64,000 nt of DNA, taken from contig JAGMUV010000036.1 of assembly GCA_020744425.1 (NCBI GenBank), positions 62,001-126,000 on the forward strand, written 5' to 3'. This document shows, piece after piece, positions 11,539 to 23,497 of the stretch (its first letter is position 1; each line of letters begins with the position of its first letter). Position numbers and translations under genes: made by a program. Under the pieces are notes generated by a model, which was given only the letters and a program-made list of their open reading frames with translations, was not told the origin of the DNA and did not search any database. Source of the DNA: Dactylonectria macrodidyma. Its lineage: Eukaryota; Ascomycota; Sordariomycetes; Hypocreales; Nectriaceae.

Positions 11539-14059
11539 ATGGATAGTCCAGCGGCGAAGCCACATGAGGCGGTTGCTCACTTAGGAGGCTGGTCGTTGTC
11601 AGCTGGGAACGGACAAGAGGGTAAGATTGCAAGTTTGTGGGAGAGAGAGCAGGGAGATGAGACGACCGGAGGCGGCGTAGATGTGGTAGCAGCTGCCGAA
11701 AAGGAGCCCAGCGCACGGGGGAAGAGGCTGGGACGTTTGTCAACATACGATTCACTGGCGAATGCAGCATCGACGTTCCGACAGATTCAGCCTAAGCAGT
11801 CTGCGGTTGAAGATACTGCATGGAGGCAACATGCGGAAGCAATTGTAAGGTCGTTGCCCAAAAGACCTCTGCGAGGCGGTTTGCGGTCGAAAAGAGCACG
11901 GAAGTCTCATGATACGGCCAACAGTGGAGGTTCCGCGCAACATCAGCCACCGGGTCAGCCCAGGCGCCAGGTAAAGAGAAACTGCAATAACAGCCGAGAT
12001 GAGCCTCCGAGGAAACAAATTCGAGCTGGAATCCGAAGGCAAAGGAGACGGGAACTGCAGGCCGAAGACTTGGCGAGCGTGTTGCGCTTCTTGGAGGACG
12101 AATTTGCCGTGAAGGAGAGTCTGTCCAACGAGCAGACATGGTGTACGCCAGTACCGCACGAGAGAAAGGTGTCGACCGTGCGAGATTTTTACCAGGCGTT
12201 CCACGATGCGAGCACCTTGCCGATACGGACCTGCATGCTGTGCTACCGTAAGCGCACGAAAAAAGAGTTGAGCGAGGTGACGTGGGACCGATGGATGTCG
12301 AGCTGCGTCGAAAAGGGCGGCCGCTCGCCATTTTCATGTCGAAGTTGCTTTCCCGTGGGAGAATCTATCTTAGGCTGTGCGGAGTGTATGCGTTGCCTGA
12401 GGCGGGGTGGCCTGTCGCCAGCGGCCCAACTTCACGGCCGCCTTGGCTGTGAGCACATGTTTCCCGACGAGCTCAAGGGTCTCACACTGGTCGAGGAGAA
12501 GCTCATCGCGCTGAATTCGTGTTATGGATTTGTCACAAGGTACAGCATTCCGGGTGGTCAGAGGCAGAGTCTGAGGTATCCGAGGCATGTCAAAGGCCAC
12601 ATCACGGTGTTCCCAAACAATGTGCAGGAGCTGGCCACGAAAGTGCTCCCCCATCCGCTTTTGCAAGTCATGGACGAGATCCACGTCTCGTGGCAGGGCG
12701 CGGAGAAGCCGGGACCGAGCGATCTTTCCAGCCTCCTATCGGTGAGGCGGCGAGTCGTTGAGAGGGCCCTTGTCTGGCTGAAGAAGAACAATCCACACTA
12801 TGCTGAGATCGAGATCGACGCGTCGGAGATGGAAAGTTGGGGAGCCCCGCCGCATGGGGTGCCGTCGTTGGTGTACGATCGCATGGAGCGGAACGAGCCG
12901 TCGGCGTGGGAAAAGACACGAACGGCGCAAGTGGTACCGCCCACGGAGCGCGCCATGGACGATGAGGATTCGGTGGAGATCGAGGAAATCCTCGATCTGC
13001 TCAATCAGGGAGAAGGCGCGCCAACATGCCAGACTGGAGGACCAGTGACGAACGAGGGAAACGAGTCTCGCTGTGAAGCTGGAGCTGAGGCTGACCAGGC
13101 CACGAAACCGATCAATGAGGTCACCTCTTCTGGAATGTTTCCGCTGGACGGGCCGCCGGATGTAGCGGACGTCGAGAAAATGCGGTTTGCTTGCGACGCT
13201 GTCGGTGAAGGTGCTGGGACCGGCCATATGGGCCCGAGAACATGGGTTGGATCCTCGGCTGAAAGGCGGCAGAGGCCTGCTGACGACTCTGAGCCATATA
13301 TTCATGTTTCTCGTGGGGACGAGTTCGCCGACTCGTTTGATGCCTCGTTTTTCGCGAAGACATTTCCCACGCTATTACCGTTCGGCATCGGGGGGCCACG
13401 GTTAGTTGAAGAAGCCGCCTTAGAGGCGGGAAGGGGTGTCAATATGAGTGGAGCAGATATGGTGGCGCGAGACCTCTTGTCGTCTCGGAACATGAGCCTT
13501 CGGACCTGGGCTGACATCGTGCTGCGGCGTCATGGCGGCCGATTTGCGACGCACCACATTTTCGCATTTCTCGTTCAACATGGGCGTGCGGTCGAGGAAC
13601 CGGCGTGTCAGCATGCTGAGCGTGACGAGGAAGAATTTCCGCAAGGTGGAGCGCATCGTGCAGTCGCTGACTGCAGACAGGTTAGCGGCAGCTAGGGCAG
13701 AGTTGGAAAGCTCAGGCAAGACTGCCGATGATGGCGTGAAAGAGCTTCTCAGGAGCCTATCGCTGTATGGTTACCGCCAGCCTATGTCCAGAGAGCTACG
13801 CCTCAGCATGCGGCACAAGATCCAGGCGCTCATCGTTCGCTATGGCGTGCCTGCCATTTGGTTCACTATCAACCCAAACGATATTACGAACTCGGTGAAG
13901 CTCCGACTGGCAGCGTATCGCTCACGCGATCCTGAGGCAGCCGAGGCTTTCCTGCGAAGCCTTGACATGTCGTTTAAACGTATGCGGCTGTCCATCTCAG
14001 ACCCCATGAGCTCGGCTATATTCTTCCACCGGGAGATGACGTTGTTTTTCGAGCATTAC
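11539..14059 (+). pseudogene. Second Helitron Rep-helicase, frameshifted and truncated
   Basis: The reading frame from ATG 11539 resembles the helicase at 4100 from the Cys block onward (ETWCTPVPHERKV, GLTLVEEKLIALNSCYGF, PRHVKGHITVFPNNVQELA), but its N-terminal 170 residues differ strongly. A 2-bp deletion between 13,573 and 13,574 moves the frame: the sibling has CTCGTCTTCAACATGGG and this copy CTCGTTCAACATGGG. The second frame continues as NMGVRSRNRRVSMLSVTRKN and KIQALIVRYGVPAIWFTINP. Similarity stops after the motif FFEH(Y) at 14,059, before the HUH motif, so the nuclease core and the whole helicase half are missing. The divergence between the copies implies different Helitron families or old separation, not a recent duplication. 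Confidence 0.88.
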
Positions 14060-14516
14060 CGGTATCCACCATGGTAAAAAGACGCGGAACACTCGGAAGT
14101 TATCGGATACTGTCACAGAGGGAGGAGATCGAAAAAAGGAACACACATATATCAAGGCGAAGGAGTGTCCCTATAGCCTTTACGTATCCTTCAAAACTAT
14201 CCGGAGTGGCCATGGAGGGGTAGAAGAACGCAAAGGCTGGGTCGTCCGTTTCACTTACAGCTACCATACGCACCCGCCACTTCTCAATCCCTTTCATTAC
14301 GCCTCTCACCGATCCCGTATCCTAGGGAGGGCTGATGCCGTCGAGCTGGCCCTGGCACACCGAGCTGCCGGCTTAGCAGCCTCCGAGTCGACCCGAATTC
14401 TTGACCAACATAGTCTAGGCAATTGCCTTTCCGCACAAGAGTTCTACAATCTGAGTCGGTCTGAAGGGAGCCGCAGCAGTGTGACGGTACAAGAGCACGA
14501 ACGAGGTCGGGTGTGA
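14060..14516 (+). pseudogene. N-terminal remnant of a MULE-type transposase
   Basis: An open frame (phase of 14,070) without a start codon runs from the Helitron break to TGA at 14514-14516. It reads GKKTRNTRKL, KECPYSLYVSFK, GWVVRFTYSYHTHPPL, NPFHYASHRSR, then AVELALAHRAAG and LSAQEFYNLSRSEG. This order (GK-RNTRK, CP-S, GW-V, HTHPP, HR-R, LS-EFYNL-R) is typical of the DNA-binding N terminus of fungal Mutator-like transposases. The catalytic DDE part is absent. The frame overlaps the broken end of the Helitron gene directly, so a MULE insertion or a capture event probably created the junction. Assignment is by motif memory, without a database search. Confidence 0.6.
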
Positions 14517-15490
14517 CTTGGGTAAAATGATTGTTTACAAGGAGAGAAAGAGATTCCTAAGGAAACCTTTAACTTAAGCTATTTACACAATATTATAAAG
14601 TGGGACTATTCATAAAGTAAGGCTTATGAAAGTCACATGATCGTTCCCTCAAAATAACCAACCAACCATATGGGATTCCTACACCTAAACCATGGTAGGG
14701 AGCATCCAGTTCGGCTCAACCAGTATTCTCCCGTGATACTGAAATGATCGAGTGACCGAGCTTAACCAAGCCTCCTTAGGAGAACGGGTTCCAGAGTCTC
14801 TACCACACGGCTTCGTGATCAGGATTCTTGCCGGAGACGTTTTGGTCCGGAAGAACCGCATTGGCAAAACTTGTACTTGTCAAACTAAGTTAGTTTTCTG
14901 CTTTTCCCACCAGCAGGCCAAACATTTCAAAGGGGTGAAACGCAGACTGGAAGGCCGTTAGCTCATACCTTGGGTTCGTAAGAAGGATTCCTAATCGTCG
15001 GGGGTTGAAAGGTAGTTCTCTCCATCCTTAGACCAAGACAGTCCTGCGCTGTGGCAGCTCCTTCGGAGATAGCTAATAGCGGCGAGCTTGTAACCAACAG
15101 TGACGGAGTCAAGTCCAAAGGTAGCTCGATTGATAACAGAAAATGTGAGGGAAATAACGTCAAGAGGGAACGACAGGCCGGAGGCGCGTCCCTGTTCTGA
15201 TTCCTAGTCTATGCGTGTCAGACCGACAGCGCGTCCCTTTGGTAGAGGTAGCAAGGTGTCGGAGCAACAATGTTAGTCATGCCGAGACACACTTTTTGGC
15301 CGACGTCATGGGCCCGTACAGGAAGACCCAGAGAATCGAGAATATAAATTCCGGGTAGGTGATACTGACGGTCTATTTGATCTGCCCTTATTATGGTCAA
15401 CCGGTATTTGTTGACTCCAACCAATCCTCCTCTGACCACCCCCCATTAGATATTACAGGCCCGGACAGTTCTATTCCCGCTCTATTTAGA
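14517..15490. other. Intergenic stretch without recognisable genes
   Basis: Reading frames here are short and have no family-like motifs. The stretch separates the transposon-rich left flank from the PDR transporter gene. Confidence 0.4.
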
Positions 15491-18400
15491 TCAGACCTTG
15501 CGCTTTTTGCCATAAAATGAAAACTTCTTAACCCTAAAGAGGTAGTAGGTTGCGGTGGCAATGAAGATATTGAACACCACGAAAGCCCAAACAATGCCAA
15601 AATTTCGCCACCGTTCGCTCCAGTAAATATCATTCCCAACTAGATATTGGTCCGCCACCTGCAGAGAACAGTATTGACACTTCTCGGTAGCATCCGAGTT
15701 CTGTAGTTGACCCGGAACCGTTTCCAAGTAGTCGGCGAGGTATTGGCCACAAGTCTGGCCAGCAGGGGGGTCGAAAATAGATGTCTCTGTATCAGAGCAA
15801 GTGACCTCACGGTCATGTAGGACCGTTGACACCATGGCTGCAACCCAATAGGAAAACGGCGAAACTCGGTACATAAAAGTCCAGAACCCAGGCAGGGCAC
15901 TGGGGCTCTGAAGCACACCACAGAAGGTAAGGCTCATCATGGAGAGAAGCGTAACAACAGATCCTGCAGTCTGGGCATCCGGGAGCGCGGCGATCGTCAT
16001 ATGTGCAAAGGAGCTGGCGTAGATAAGAAGCTCGACGCAGGAGAGTAAGATGATGACTTGGCGTTCGGAACTTTGGATGCCAACAACCGGATAGTAGAAA
16101 GTGGCATACATCAAAATGCCGGCAAGTATTTGGTAAGGGATCTCCACGAGTATGTTGGCAATGAGGAAAGCCTTCCAGGAATATGCCTTGCTAGGTCGTT
16201 CCCGGACCTCATAAAGAGAGCGCTGAGTAACGAAAAGGGGTTGAATCTAGTGGCAAATTAGTTTTCCAGCTGCGAAGCCGTTTTCTGGGCTCGGGGCGAG
16301 ACGAACCTGCTGTACCAAAATCGTAAAAATGGTGATCAGCATAAACACCGCATACAGAACGTTGTTCATGCCAGCCAAACTTCCTTCGGCTTGGTAAAAT
16401 GAAAAGCCAATAAAGAGACCAGCGACGATGCACAACGTCAGTTTGGCGAAAATGTAGCTTGGGGTTCTCCAATATTGCTGGAATACTCGATGGGTGACGA
16501 CCCCCAACTGCAGAATGAATGGTGCTGCGAATTCTGCTCCCTCTGCTGAAGAGACTTGGTCAGGGCCGGAGGACTCGGTATTGCCATGCGAAATGATATC
16601 CTCAATTTCAGCATCCACGCCTCGTCGTTGCGGGCTCGAATTCCAGACCTGGTGCCAGTCTCCGGTACCGTTGACCAGCTCGAGCATGTACTCGGCAGGG
16701 TTCTCGTCATTGCCACATTCCCGAGCGCCGTTTGTTTCAAAGTAATCCAACAGGGTACGGGAGTTGGGTCCAATGTCACCAAAATAGACTGTCCTGCCGC
16801 CCTTCGCGAGGAAGAGGAGACGGTCAAATTCCTGGAACAGGATGGCGCTGGGCTGGTGGATAGTACAAAGCACAGCTTGGCCTGCATCTGCAAGTTTCCG
16901 CAACAGGGCGCAAATTGACCAAGAGCTCTGCGAGTCGAGTCCGCTAGTCGGTTCGTCCAAGAAAAGGAGAAGATTTGGCTTCGCAGCCAACTCAACAGCG
17001 ATTGTAAGTAACTTGCGTTGTTCGACGTTTAATCCCTGTCCAGGAACGCCAACGATAGCATCTGCAAAGTCTCTGATATTGAGCATATCAATGATATCCT
17101 CAACATATTTGAACTTTCTTTCTTTGCTGACGTGTTTAGGCTGACGAAGAAGTGCACTGAACTGCAGGCTCTCTCGGACGGTCGAAGTCTCCAAGTGAAG
17201 GTCTGTCATGGTATTAGCCAACAATGCTTTCAAGTTTAGAGGGTCGATAGTAAATACCCTGTTGCTGGACATAACCAGTTTTGCGCTGAAAGCTAGCACC
17301 CAACGGACGCCCGCTTACAAGCATATCGCCTGTGATAACACCGATCGAGGTACGTTGAGCGAGAGCATCAAGAAGAGTCGTCTTTCCAGCGCCGCTGGAA
17401 CCCATCAATGCCGTCAGGGTTCCCGGTTTGACCCACCCGGAGACATGGTCGAGCAACCTCCGAGGCTCGCCTTTGATCTCAATATCGTAGACAATGTCCT
17501 TCCAGACGAAGGTATCTGTTTGGGGTTGCATCGCAGCAAGAGCGCCACCTTCTGTTTGAGGTCTCTCTTTCGCGCCCTGTATCATTTCTTCGTCAGATAC
17601 CGCGCCGCGAGCCCCCTTTTTGAGGTGTGCAGGGACGCGGCCGCGCAAGAAGACCAAGGCCTCCGCCGTCCCTTGCGTAACTGAGTTCAACTCCGTAGCG
17701 AGGAAATATATACCCATCAACGCAATAAGGAAGGCCATAAGAATCCCGAAATTTCGCCAAACGTGCGAGTAATGGTACTCAAAGCTGGCCGCGATGTATG
17801 AATCACCATTGACTGTGTGTCGGCCAGCGATAGCGCCAACTGCTGAGCAGATCCACGAGTTTCCGACGTTTGGCGAGTAGGAGGGAATTATGGTCGAACA
17901 AATGAATTCCCTGCCATGGAATTCATTTGCGATAAGGATCTCAAAGGCGTAGAAGAGCGGATTAATCCAACGGATCCAGCTGAACCAGTCATGCATCTGC
18001 GGGACGGCAACGACAAAGCCAGTATAAATGACCAGCGCAAGAACCAGAACTCCAGCGAGGGACATGGCTTGCGAAACAGTCTTGGTTATGGCCGCCATTG
18101 TCCTGAATACCGCAGCCATGATGAATGTTGCCATGTAGGAAATGAGGAAGTAGAGGAAGAACGGACCGGCTTCTCGGCGTAGTCCGGATAAGAAATATAG
18201 AACCAGATTGAACGCAACGGACGTGATGAACTTGATTGGAATATCTGTGATGATTCCCGCGATCGCCTCGGTAGCCGGATGGTAGAATGCGTACGACTTG
18301 TGCTTCTCGACAATCTCCCGCTGGTTGTAGAGGCTGGTAATCTCCGAGATAGCAGCAAGAGCATTGATCAAGACGGCCATGAACAATACCGCGCCTTTGG

Positions 18401-20189
18401 ATGCTAGATTTGCCGTCGCATTGACTTGGCCGTAGTAAATGGACCCAACCACGATTGCAATGACGATCTGGCTTAGTACGGCGGCCAAGGTCGCCGACTT
18501 GTCGTTCCAGATGCGCTGAAAGCCCCGTCTTGTATTGAGTCTCACCTGCATCGGGACGCTGATCAGATATGGTGAACCCGGGCGGGTGTGCTTTGACTGG
18601 GCAAGCTGTTTCTGCTTGCGAAATTCTTGAGCGTTTGCGCCCGAGTCATCAACCGGGAACTCCTCTTGGTGCTGCTCAAGCTCTGTCTGCAGGGCTTTGA
18701 ACTCGGGCGACCGTCTCCAGTACTCTTCGAATTCTTCAGGCGTGCGGGGTACCCTTTCTTCCATTCCCTTCCGGGGTCGTCTTTCGTCAAGATTAGTGAC
18801 AGACGTTAGGAAATCCCCGGTTGTTTGACGTGACGGGCATTCCCAACCCTGCCTCTCGAAGAAGGCCCTTGCTTGACTTGATGGGCCAAAGTAAATTTGC
18901 CGTCCCTCGTACAGTACTGTAGCCTTGTCGAAAAGATCGTAGATAGATTGGCTAGCTTGATAGATAGCAACCGCGTTGGCTACCTCCGTCGTGTCGCAGG
19001 CGAAGCGTAATGTTTGGACGAACTTGAGGGCGCTCGCGGAATCTAATCCACGCGTACTATTAAGGAGTTAGTATGTGCTGTTGGACCGACTGGGTTGATA
19101 CTTGCCTGTTATCCCATGCGAACAACGGCGCACCTGCAACGATCATTTCGGCAATGCTAACGCGCTTCCTCTCACCCCCGGACACGCCTCGGATAAAGTC
19201 ATTGCCGACCTTCGTGTTGTATGTATGGCTCAATCCACACACAGTCATAACAACCTTGGCCGCGTATTGGCAGAATTCTTCTCGGGACATGCCATGGATC
19301 CTATGGCTCGGGGTTCGGCATGAAGCTGCAAACTCGAGTGTCTGCCCTACGGTAAGGTGAGGGAAGTGTTTGTCAACCTGTGGAAGAGCCTCTCTGTCAG
19401 CGACTGCAGTTCTTTCTAACCTTGATAGATTGCACATACTTCTTGGTTGTAGATGGCCTCGCCCTTGAATTCTTTCATCATAACGTTCTGGGGGATGCCG
19501 TTGTAGTTGATGTCTGCATCTTCATACAGTTCCAGGCCATGCAGCTCTCCACACATAGACTTGAGGAGGGTGCTGCATCCAGAGCCTGGTCTTCCCAGTA
19601 CAATCAAAAGCTCCCCGCTTTTGACAAGCCCGTTGAAGTTGTGGAGAATCTGCTTGGGGGCCTTGGCACGGAAGCTCAGGAGTTCGCCAGGACGCAATGG
19701 GCTAGTCAGGTAATCGCCCACTGTGGATTGCAATTGGAGTGCTTCCCCGGTGCCAGAAACACCCAGGTTGCGAAAGGCGATTCCGGCTTTCCTGACCATG
19801 TGCCCTTGGTCTCTAAACTGCTGAACGAAATGCTGTAGCCATTTGGCAAGGTCGAACTGATCGCTTTCTGGGTTCAATGCGGGGTTACTTTCAACAGCCC
19901 CATCTGAACCTGTTTCCCTTGCCGTGTTAGATTGATGGGTAAGGGTCGTCGCTATTCTTGTCAACTCCCTCCTCTCATCCTCTCCGAGAGTTGCAAAGTC
20001 GCCATCTAGAGTGTTGCGTCTCGCATTGCTGACATTGGCAGAGTCTCCCGTCGGACGTAACTTGAGCGGCATAAACAAGGTGTCTGCCTCCTCGTCTCCT
20101 TCCTTGACATGGCGTGGAGTTATGGACGAAGTGTGGGACGATGAGGTTGCCGGAGGTGCTTGAGACTGCCCATTAGAAGATGGTTCCAT
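15491..20189 (-). CDS. PDR-type (ABC-G) multidrug efflux transporter, full length
   Basis: Five exons: 20189-19440, 19377-19106, 19056-17258, 17202-16307, 16246-15491. They join to 1490 residues without a stop. Intron 2 (19057-19105) has a GC donor (AG|GCAAGT), needed to give the conserved [16 protein letters not shown]. Layout is (NBD-TMD)2: Walker [10 protein letters not shown] at residues 199-207, signature [10 protein letters not shown], fungal Walker B LFAWDN, six membrane helices, then Walker [15 protein letters not shown], signature [10 protein letters not shown], Walker [14 protein letters not shown] and a second helix set ending near KKRKV. The unusual first-domain Walker B and Cys in Walker A are normal for PDR proteins. 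It should sit in the plasma membrane and export hydrophobic toxins. Beside a catabolic gene set it likely protects against the parent compound. A TATATAA stands at 20304-20310 on the minus strand, about 115 bp before the start. Confidence 0.95.
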
Positions 20190-20303
20190 TTTGAGCTTGG
20201 GGCTCCGATGAGAGCGAATGTATTTGCAAAGAGGGTTCTGTCAAGTCGTTGTTGATGGTACTGGGGAGAGATTGTATGAGAAATCTGGGGAAGGTGAAGG
20301 GTA

Positions 20304-20310
20304 TTATATA
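20304..20310 (-). promoter_or_regulatory. Possible TATA box of the PDR transporter gene
   Basis: TATATAA read on the minus strand, 115-121 bp upstream of the ATG at 20189, in an otherwise mixed-composition promoter. Position and sequence fit a fungal TATA element; there is no direct proof. Confidence 0.35.
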
Positions 20311-21113
20311 CAATGCCGGCGAGAGATCCAGCCGTAGTGCCAACAGGGTGATCGGGCTCTAGGGCTCAATTATTCCCCGTCAGTTGGAAGGCTATCGTCG
20401 TTCTGACCTCCGTCGTCGCCGTTGAGTTCCGATGGTATTCCGTCCACAGCGGATGCTACATCATGGCACTAATGGGGATTGAGTTCAGCCAATTGCAAGC
20501 AGTTCTGTCCTTTCCGCACAAGGGTGTCTCAGCAGCAACGGGCGTCTCTGCGGACAATCCGACGGCAGTTATCTGCCGACGATTTCTCCCTTACGTCACT
20601 GGCAAGCACTGGTCTCGAGCGGCGCCAACATTGGAGACACTTTTGGAAGAACATGACAGACAAACTAGTCTCGATTTGTGCAAAAGCAGAGGCTGTAAAG
20701 AATGTAGCTTGATATGGCTGGTTCCATTTTTCCCAAATGCGCTTACGCATGTGAGTACTCACAAACGCAACGCACGTCACCATAATACGTCCATAAACGA
20801 CCAAATTAGAGCCAACTTGGGTTCCTTATTCAAGTGGAGACTTAAACTATAAAACTGATATCTTTAGCCTTAAGTAATTTACCATATCGTATACGCGAAT
20901 TTGGCGTGCTGATTTGGGTGTCCGGGTTGAATTGCAGCCCCCTTGTCCCGGTGTCGAGAACCAGGTCGTTACAGCTAAGCTCAAACGGGTTTGCTGAAAT
21001 ACCCCATAAGCACTTAACAAACTCAATTCCAAGCCACCAGTAACAGGACGGGAGATGCCAATCTCATAACAATCAAAATCATGCAAATGGACAAAGGAGC
21101 TAAGTCCCCGGTA
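20311..21113. other. Upstream region of the PDR gene, no recognisable gene
   Basis: Reading frames here look like chance openings. The stretch probably carries the transporter promoter and older non-coding DNA. Confidence 0.35.
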
Positions 21114-21260
21114 CTGGTGGGCGCCTCTAATCCGGCCCCCCCCAATAAGGTTAGGGTTAAGTATCAAATTTTGCGAATCAAGGGGACTTTTTGTGAATCA
21201 CTGACCCCCCCTAGGGAGCGGAGCGACCGTGGGAGGAGCCGGATTAGAGGCGCCCACCAG
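21114..21260. mobile_element. MITE, 147 bp, with 23-bp perfect inverted repeats and TA duplication
   Basis: The left end 21114-21136 (CTGGTGGGCGCCTCTAATCC...) and right end 21238-21260 are perfect inverted copies. TA flanks both sides (21112-21113 and 21261-21262), as expected from Tc1/mariner or pogo-type target duplication. There is no coding capacity. The interior contains GGTTAGGGTTA, two telomere-like TTAGGG-type units, and a G/C-rich tract. Confidence 0.85.
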
Positions 21261-23497
21261 TAATAGCGCAGGCAGCAGGCAACCAAATGCGCATCTACCA
21301 CGTAGTACCAAAACATAATTCGGATTAGCATGTGGAGGTAACTTCGACGGCGTGCAGTCTATCAACAAATATCAGGGACCTGCACCCACTGTTTTCCTGC
21401 GGCGCTGCGGCATCTTCCAAGACTGCTAGACACGGTCGCTACTCAATTACCGGACCCCACCCAACATGCCTAAATTATGGGACTTTTTGAGATATGCGGC
21501 AAGGGTCTTAAACTCCGACCACGTGCTGAGATCAACCCTGTAAACTCCGGCTCTAAGATATGGTTGGTGGTTATGGCAAATTCAATTTTGGACGGCTAAT
21601 AAAGCTTCAAAGGAGAGGGTGAGAGAGGTTTCAATTGAACGTTGCGTATTCATGTTCTTGACATTATTAAGTGTCTGGTAAGAGGGAGAATCATTAATTG
21701 CGTCGGAGCTGAGGTTCAAAATTGGAAGCATTGTATCAATTGCACAAAAGAAAAGAAGTAGCAACAACATTTGGCGACACGGGCAAGGTTGACTCGAAGG
21801 GAGAGAGGTTCAAGACAAATGATAGCGCGGTCCGCCATTTCCAAAACTGTGAACCATCTCCATCCGTGGTGTGAGTCAGATATCAAGGTACGGTCTCTTT
21901 GTTTACGCGCATCCATGATAGGGGATTTTGGTGCCTGGCATATCGGCATGTGAAAAGACGCAAACGCCCCCACACTACACCCTTTCTTGGGATATGGCTT
22001 CGCTGATCAACATCGTCGCCTGGCGCTGACACAACTTAATCCAACCTAGAGACGACGGAACTTTTGCGCCTTTGAAAGAGCCCGGTTTCTGGTTCCGGTT
22101 CCGGTTCCGGTTCCGAGGAAGCGAAGTCGAAGCGACCAGCGAAACGTCAAAACCAATACCCCGAAAAACCTTAGGGGTCGTAGTTTCAAAGACCTTGCCT
22201 GACAAAGTCAAGACCAGGCCCTTCTTTAAGGCATAGCATGTTGATTAGCGTGGCCCTCAAGCTCCCAAACGGTGGGGAATCCTGAGCTCATAACCAAGAG
22301 CAAGCAGGATCGGGTCGCAGCCCCAGCCAAGCCCCCGCAAAATAATAACATCCAAGATGTTCCAGACGTGGTGATCAACGAACCAGGGGTCGTAATGGGT
22401 TAGAAGGACACGGCATTCGATCCCCTGGGACGCCCGTAAGGCTTGTGGTCACTCATATTGGTACTTTTATTCCCTGCTAACTTCTAAGCAGATAGAAGTA
22501 CTGTTAATCCGTTGCAATCCGATTGGCTTAAACCCCTGGACTTTTGTCTCCACAAGCCTTATGGCATCCCAAGGGCTATCATAGGACAGCATTGAAATGA
22601 GGATATCCTTGCATTGACAAACAGCCGATTAGACTTTAAACCTCAAATTGGGCACTTCAACTAACTAATTTTCGAGCTTCTCGTGGAATGAGACAGGGAG
22701 ATGGCCAAACCTCGACGATTTTTGGGTTTTGGGCTTTGTCCCCTGAGTTATCCTCGTTCATCAAAGAAACGCCGAGTCGACTCCGTCAACGCTTTGACCC
22801 TGTTGCCACCTGGTGTCTCAGTGAAAAGCTAACACTTGTCGAGTCTAACTCGTAACCTTTGAGGACCTGGCTCGTCTGAATGGAAACAATTCATAAGTAC
22901 GTACCGGATGATCATTTCCGCAACCGTATACCGGCACCATATCGTGGGGCCCATGCCAGGTCATGGCACGGGCTCCAACGGGTGGGATTGTGGGATGAAA
23001 AATCAATCAGCAAGGAAATAAGGGCCATGCACCCCATCCCATCATCCATGGAGGGGGACCTATCATGGAGGCCGGCTTCACGGCATGCCTGGGTCAGCCC
23101 GAGATCCCTTGCCCGCTCGTAGCTTGCATTCAATCTGCATCAAGTATCATAGCTTTTCTGAGCCTTACCCTGGGTCGAGTAGACGCCCACGGCGATGCAC
23201 GTTTTGTAGTCTGGCCTCATCCAGCTCGCACGTTTATACGTGTCCACAACTCCCCCCTTTCTATTAAGCTCGCTGACCTGCTTCTCTTTTATTAACATTT
23301 TTCTCTCTTCGGCCTTTCTTCCTTCTGAGCAGCTTCTTCTTATTATACATCCTCCTTCCCGGGTGTTCGGTTCCTATTCCATCCACTCTCTTACCCCTTC
23401 CATCCCACTTACACACACGTAATACCTTGTACTTACACACCCATATTTTGACTGGATGTCACTATAACCTATCCGTCCTACAATACAGACACCAGCA
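21261..23497. other. Intergenic stretch; upstream region of the Zn2Cys6 gene
   Basis: No gene is recognised. Four tandem GGTTCC units lie at 22091-22114. The last 250 bp before the regulator gene are pyrimidine-rich, common in fungal promoters and 5' leaders. Confidence 0.4.
22091..22114 (+). repeat. (GGTTCC)4 microsatellite
   Basis: Four perfect tandem GGTTCC units in non-coding DNA. Confidence 0.9.

Noticed and set aside
20463..20852. 129-codon plus frame upstream of the PDR gene
   Set aside because: No motif, no partner exon and mixed composition; treated as chance.
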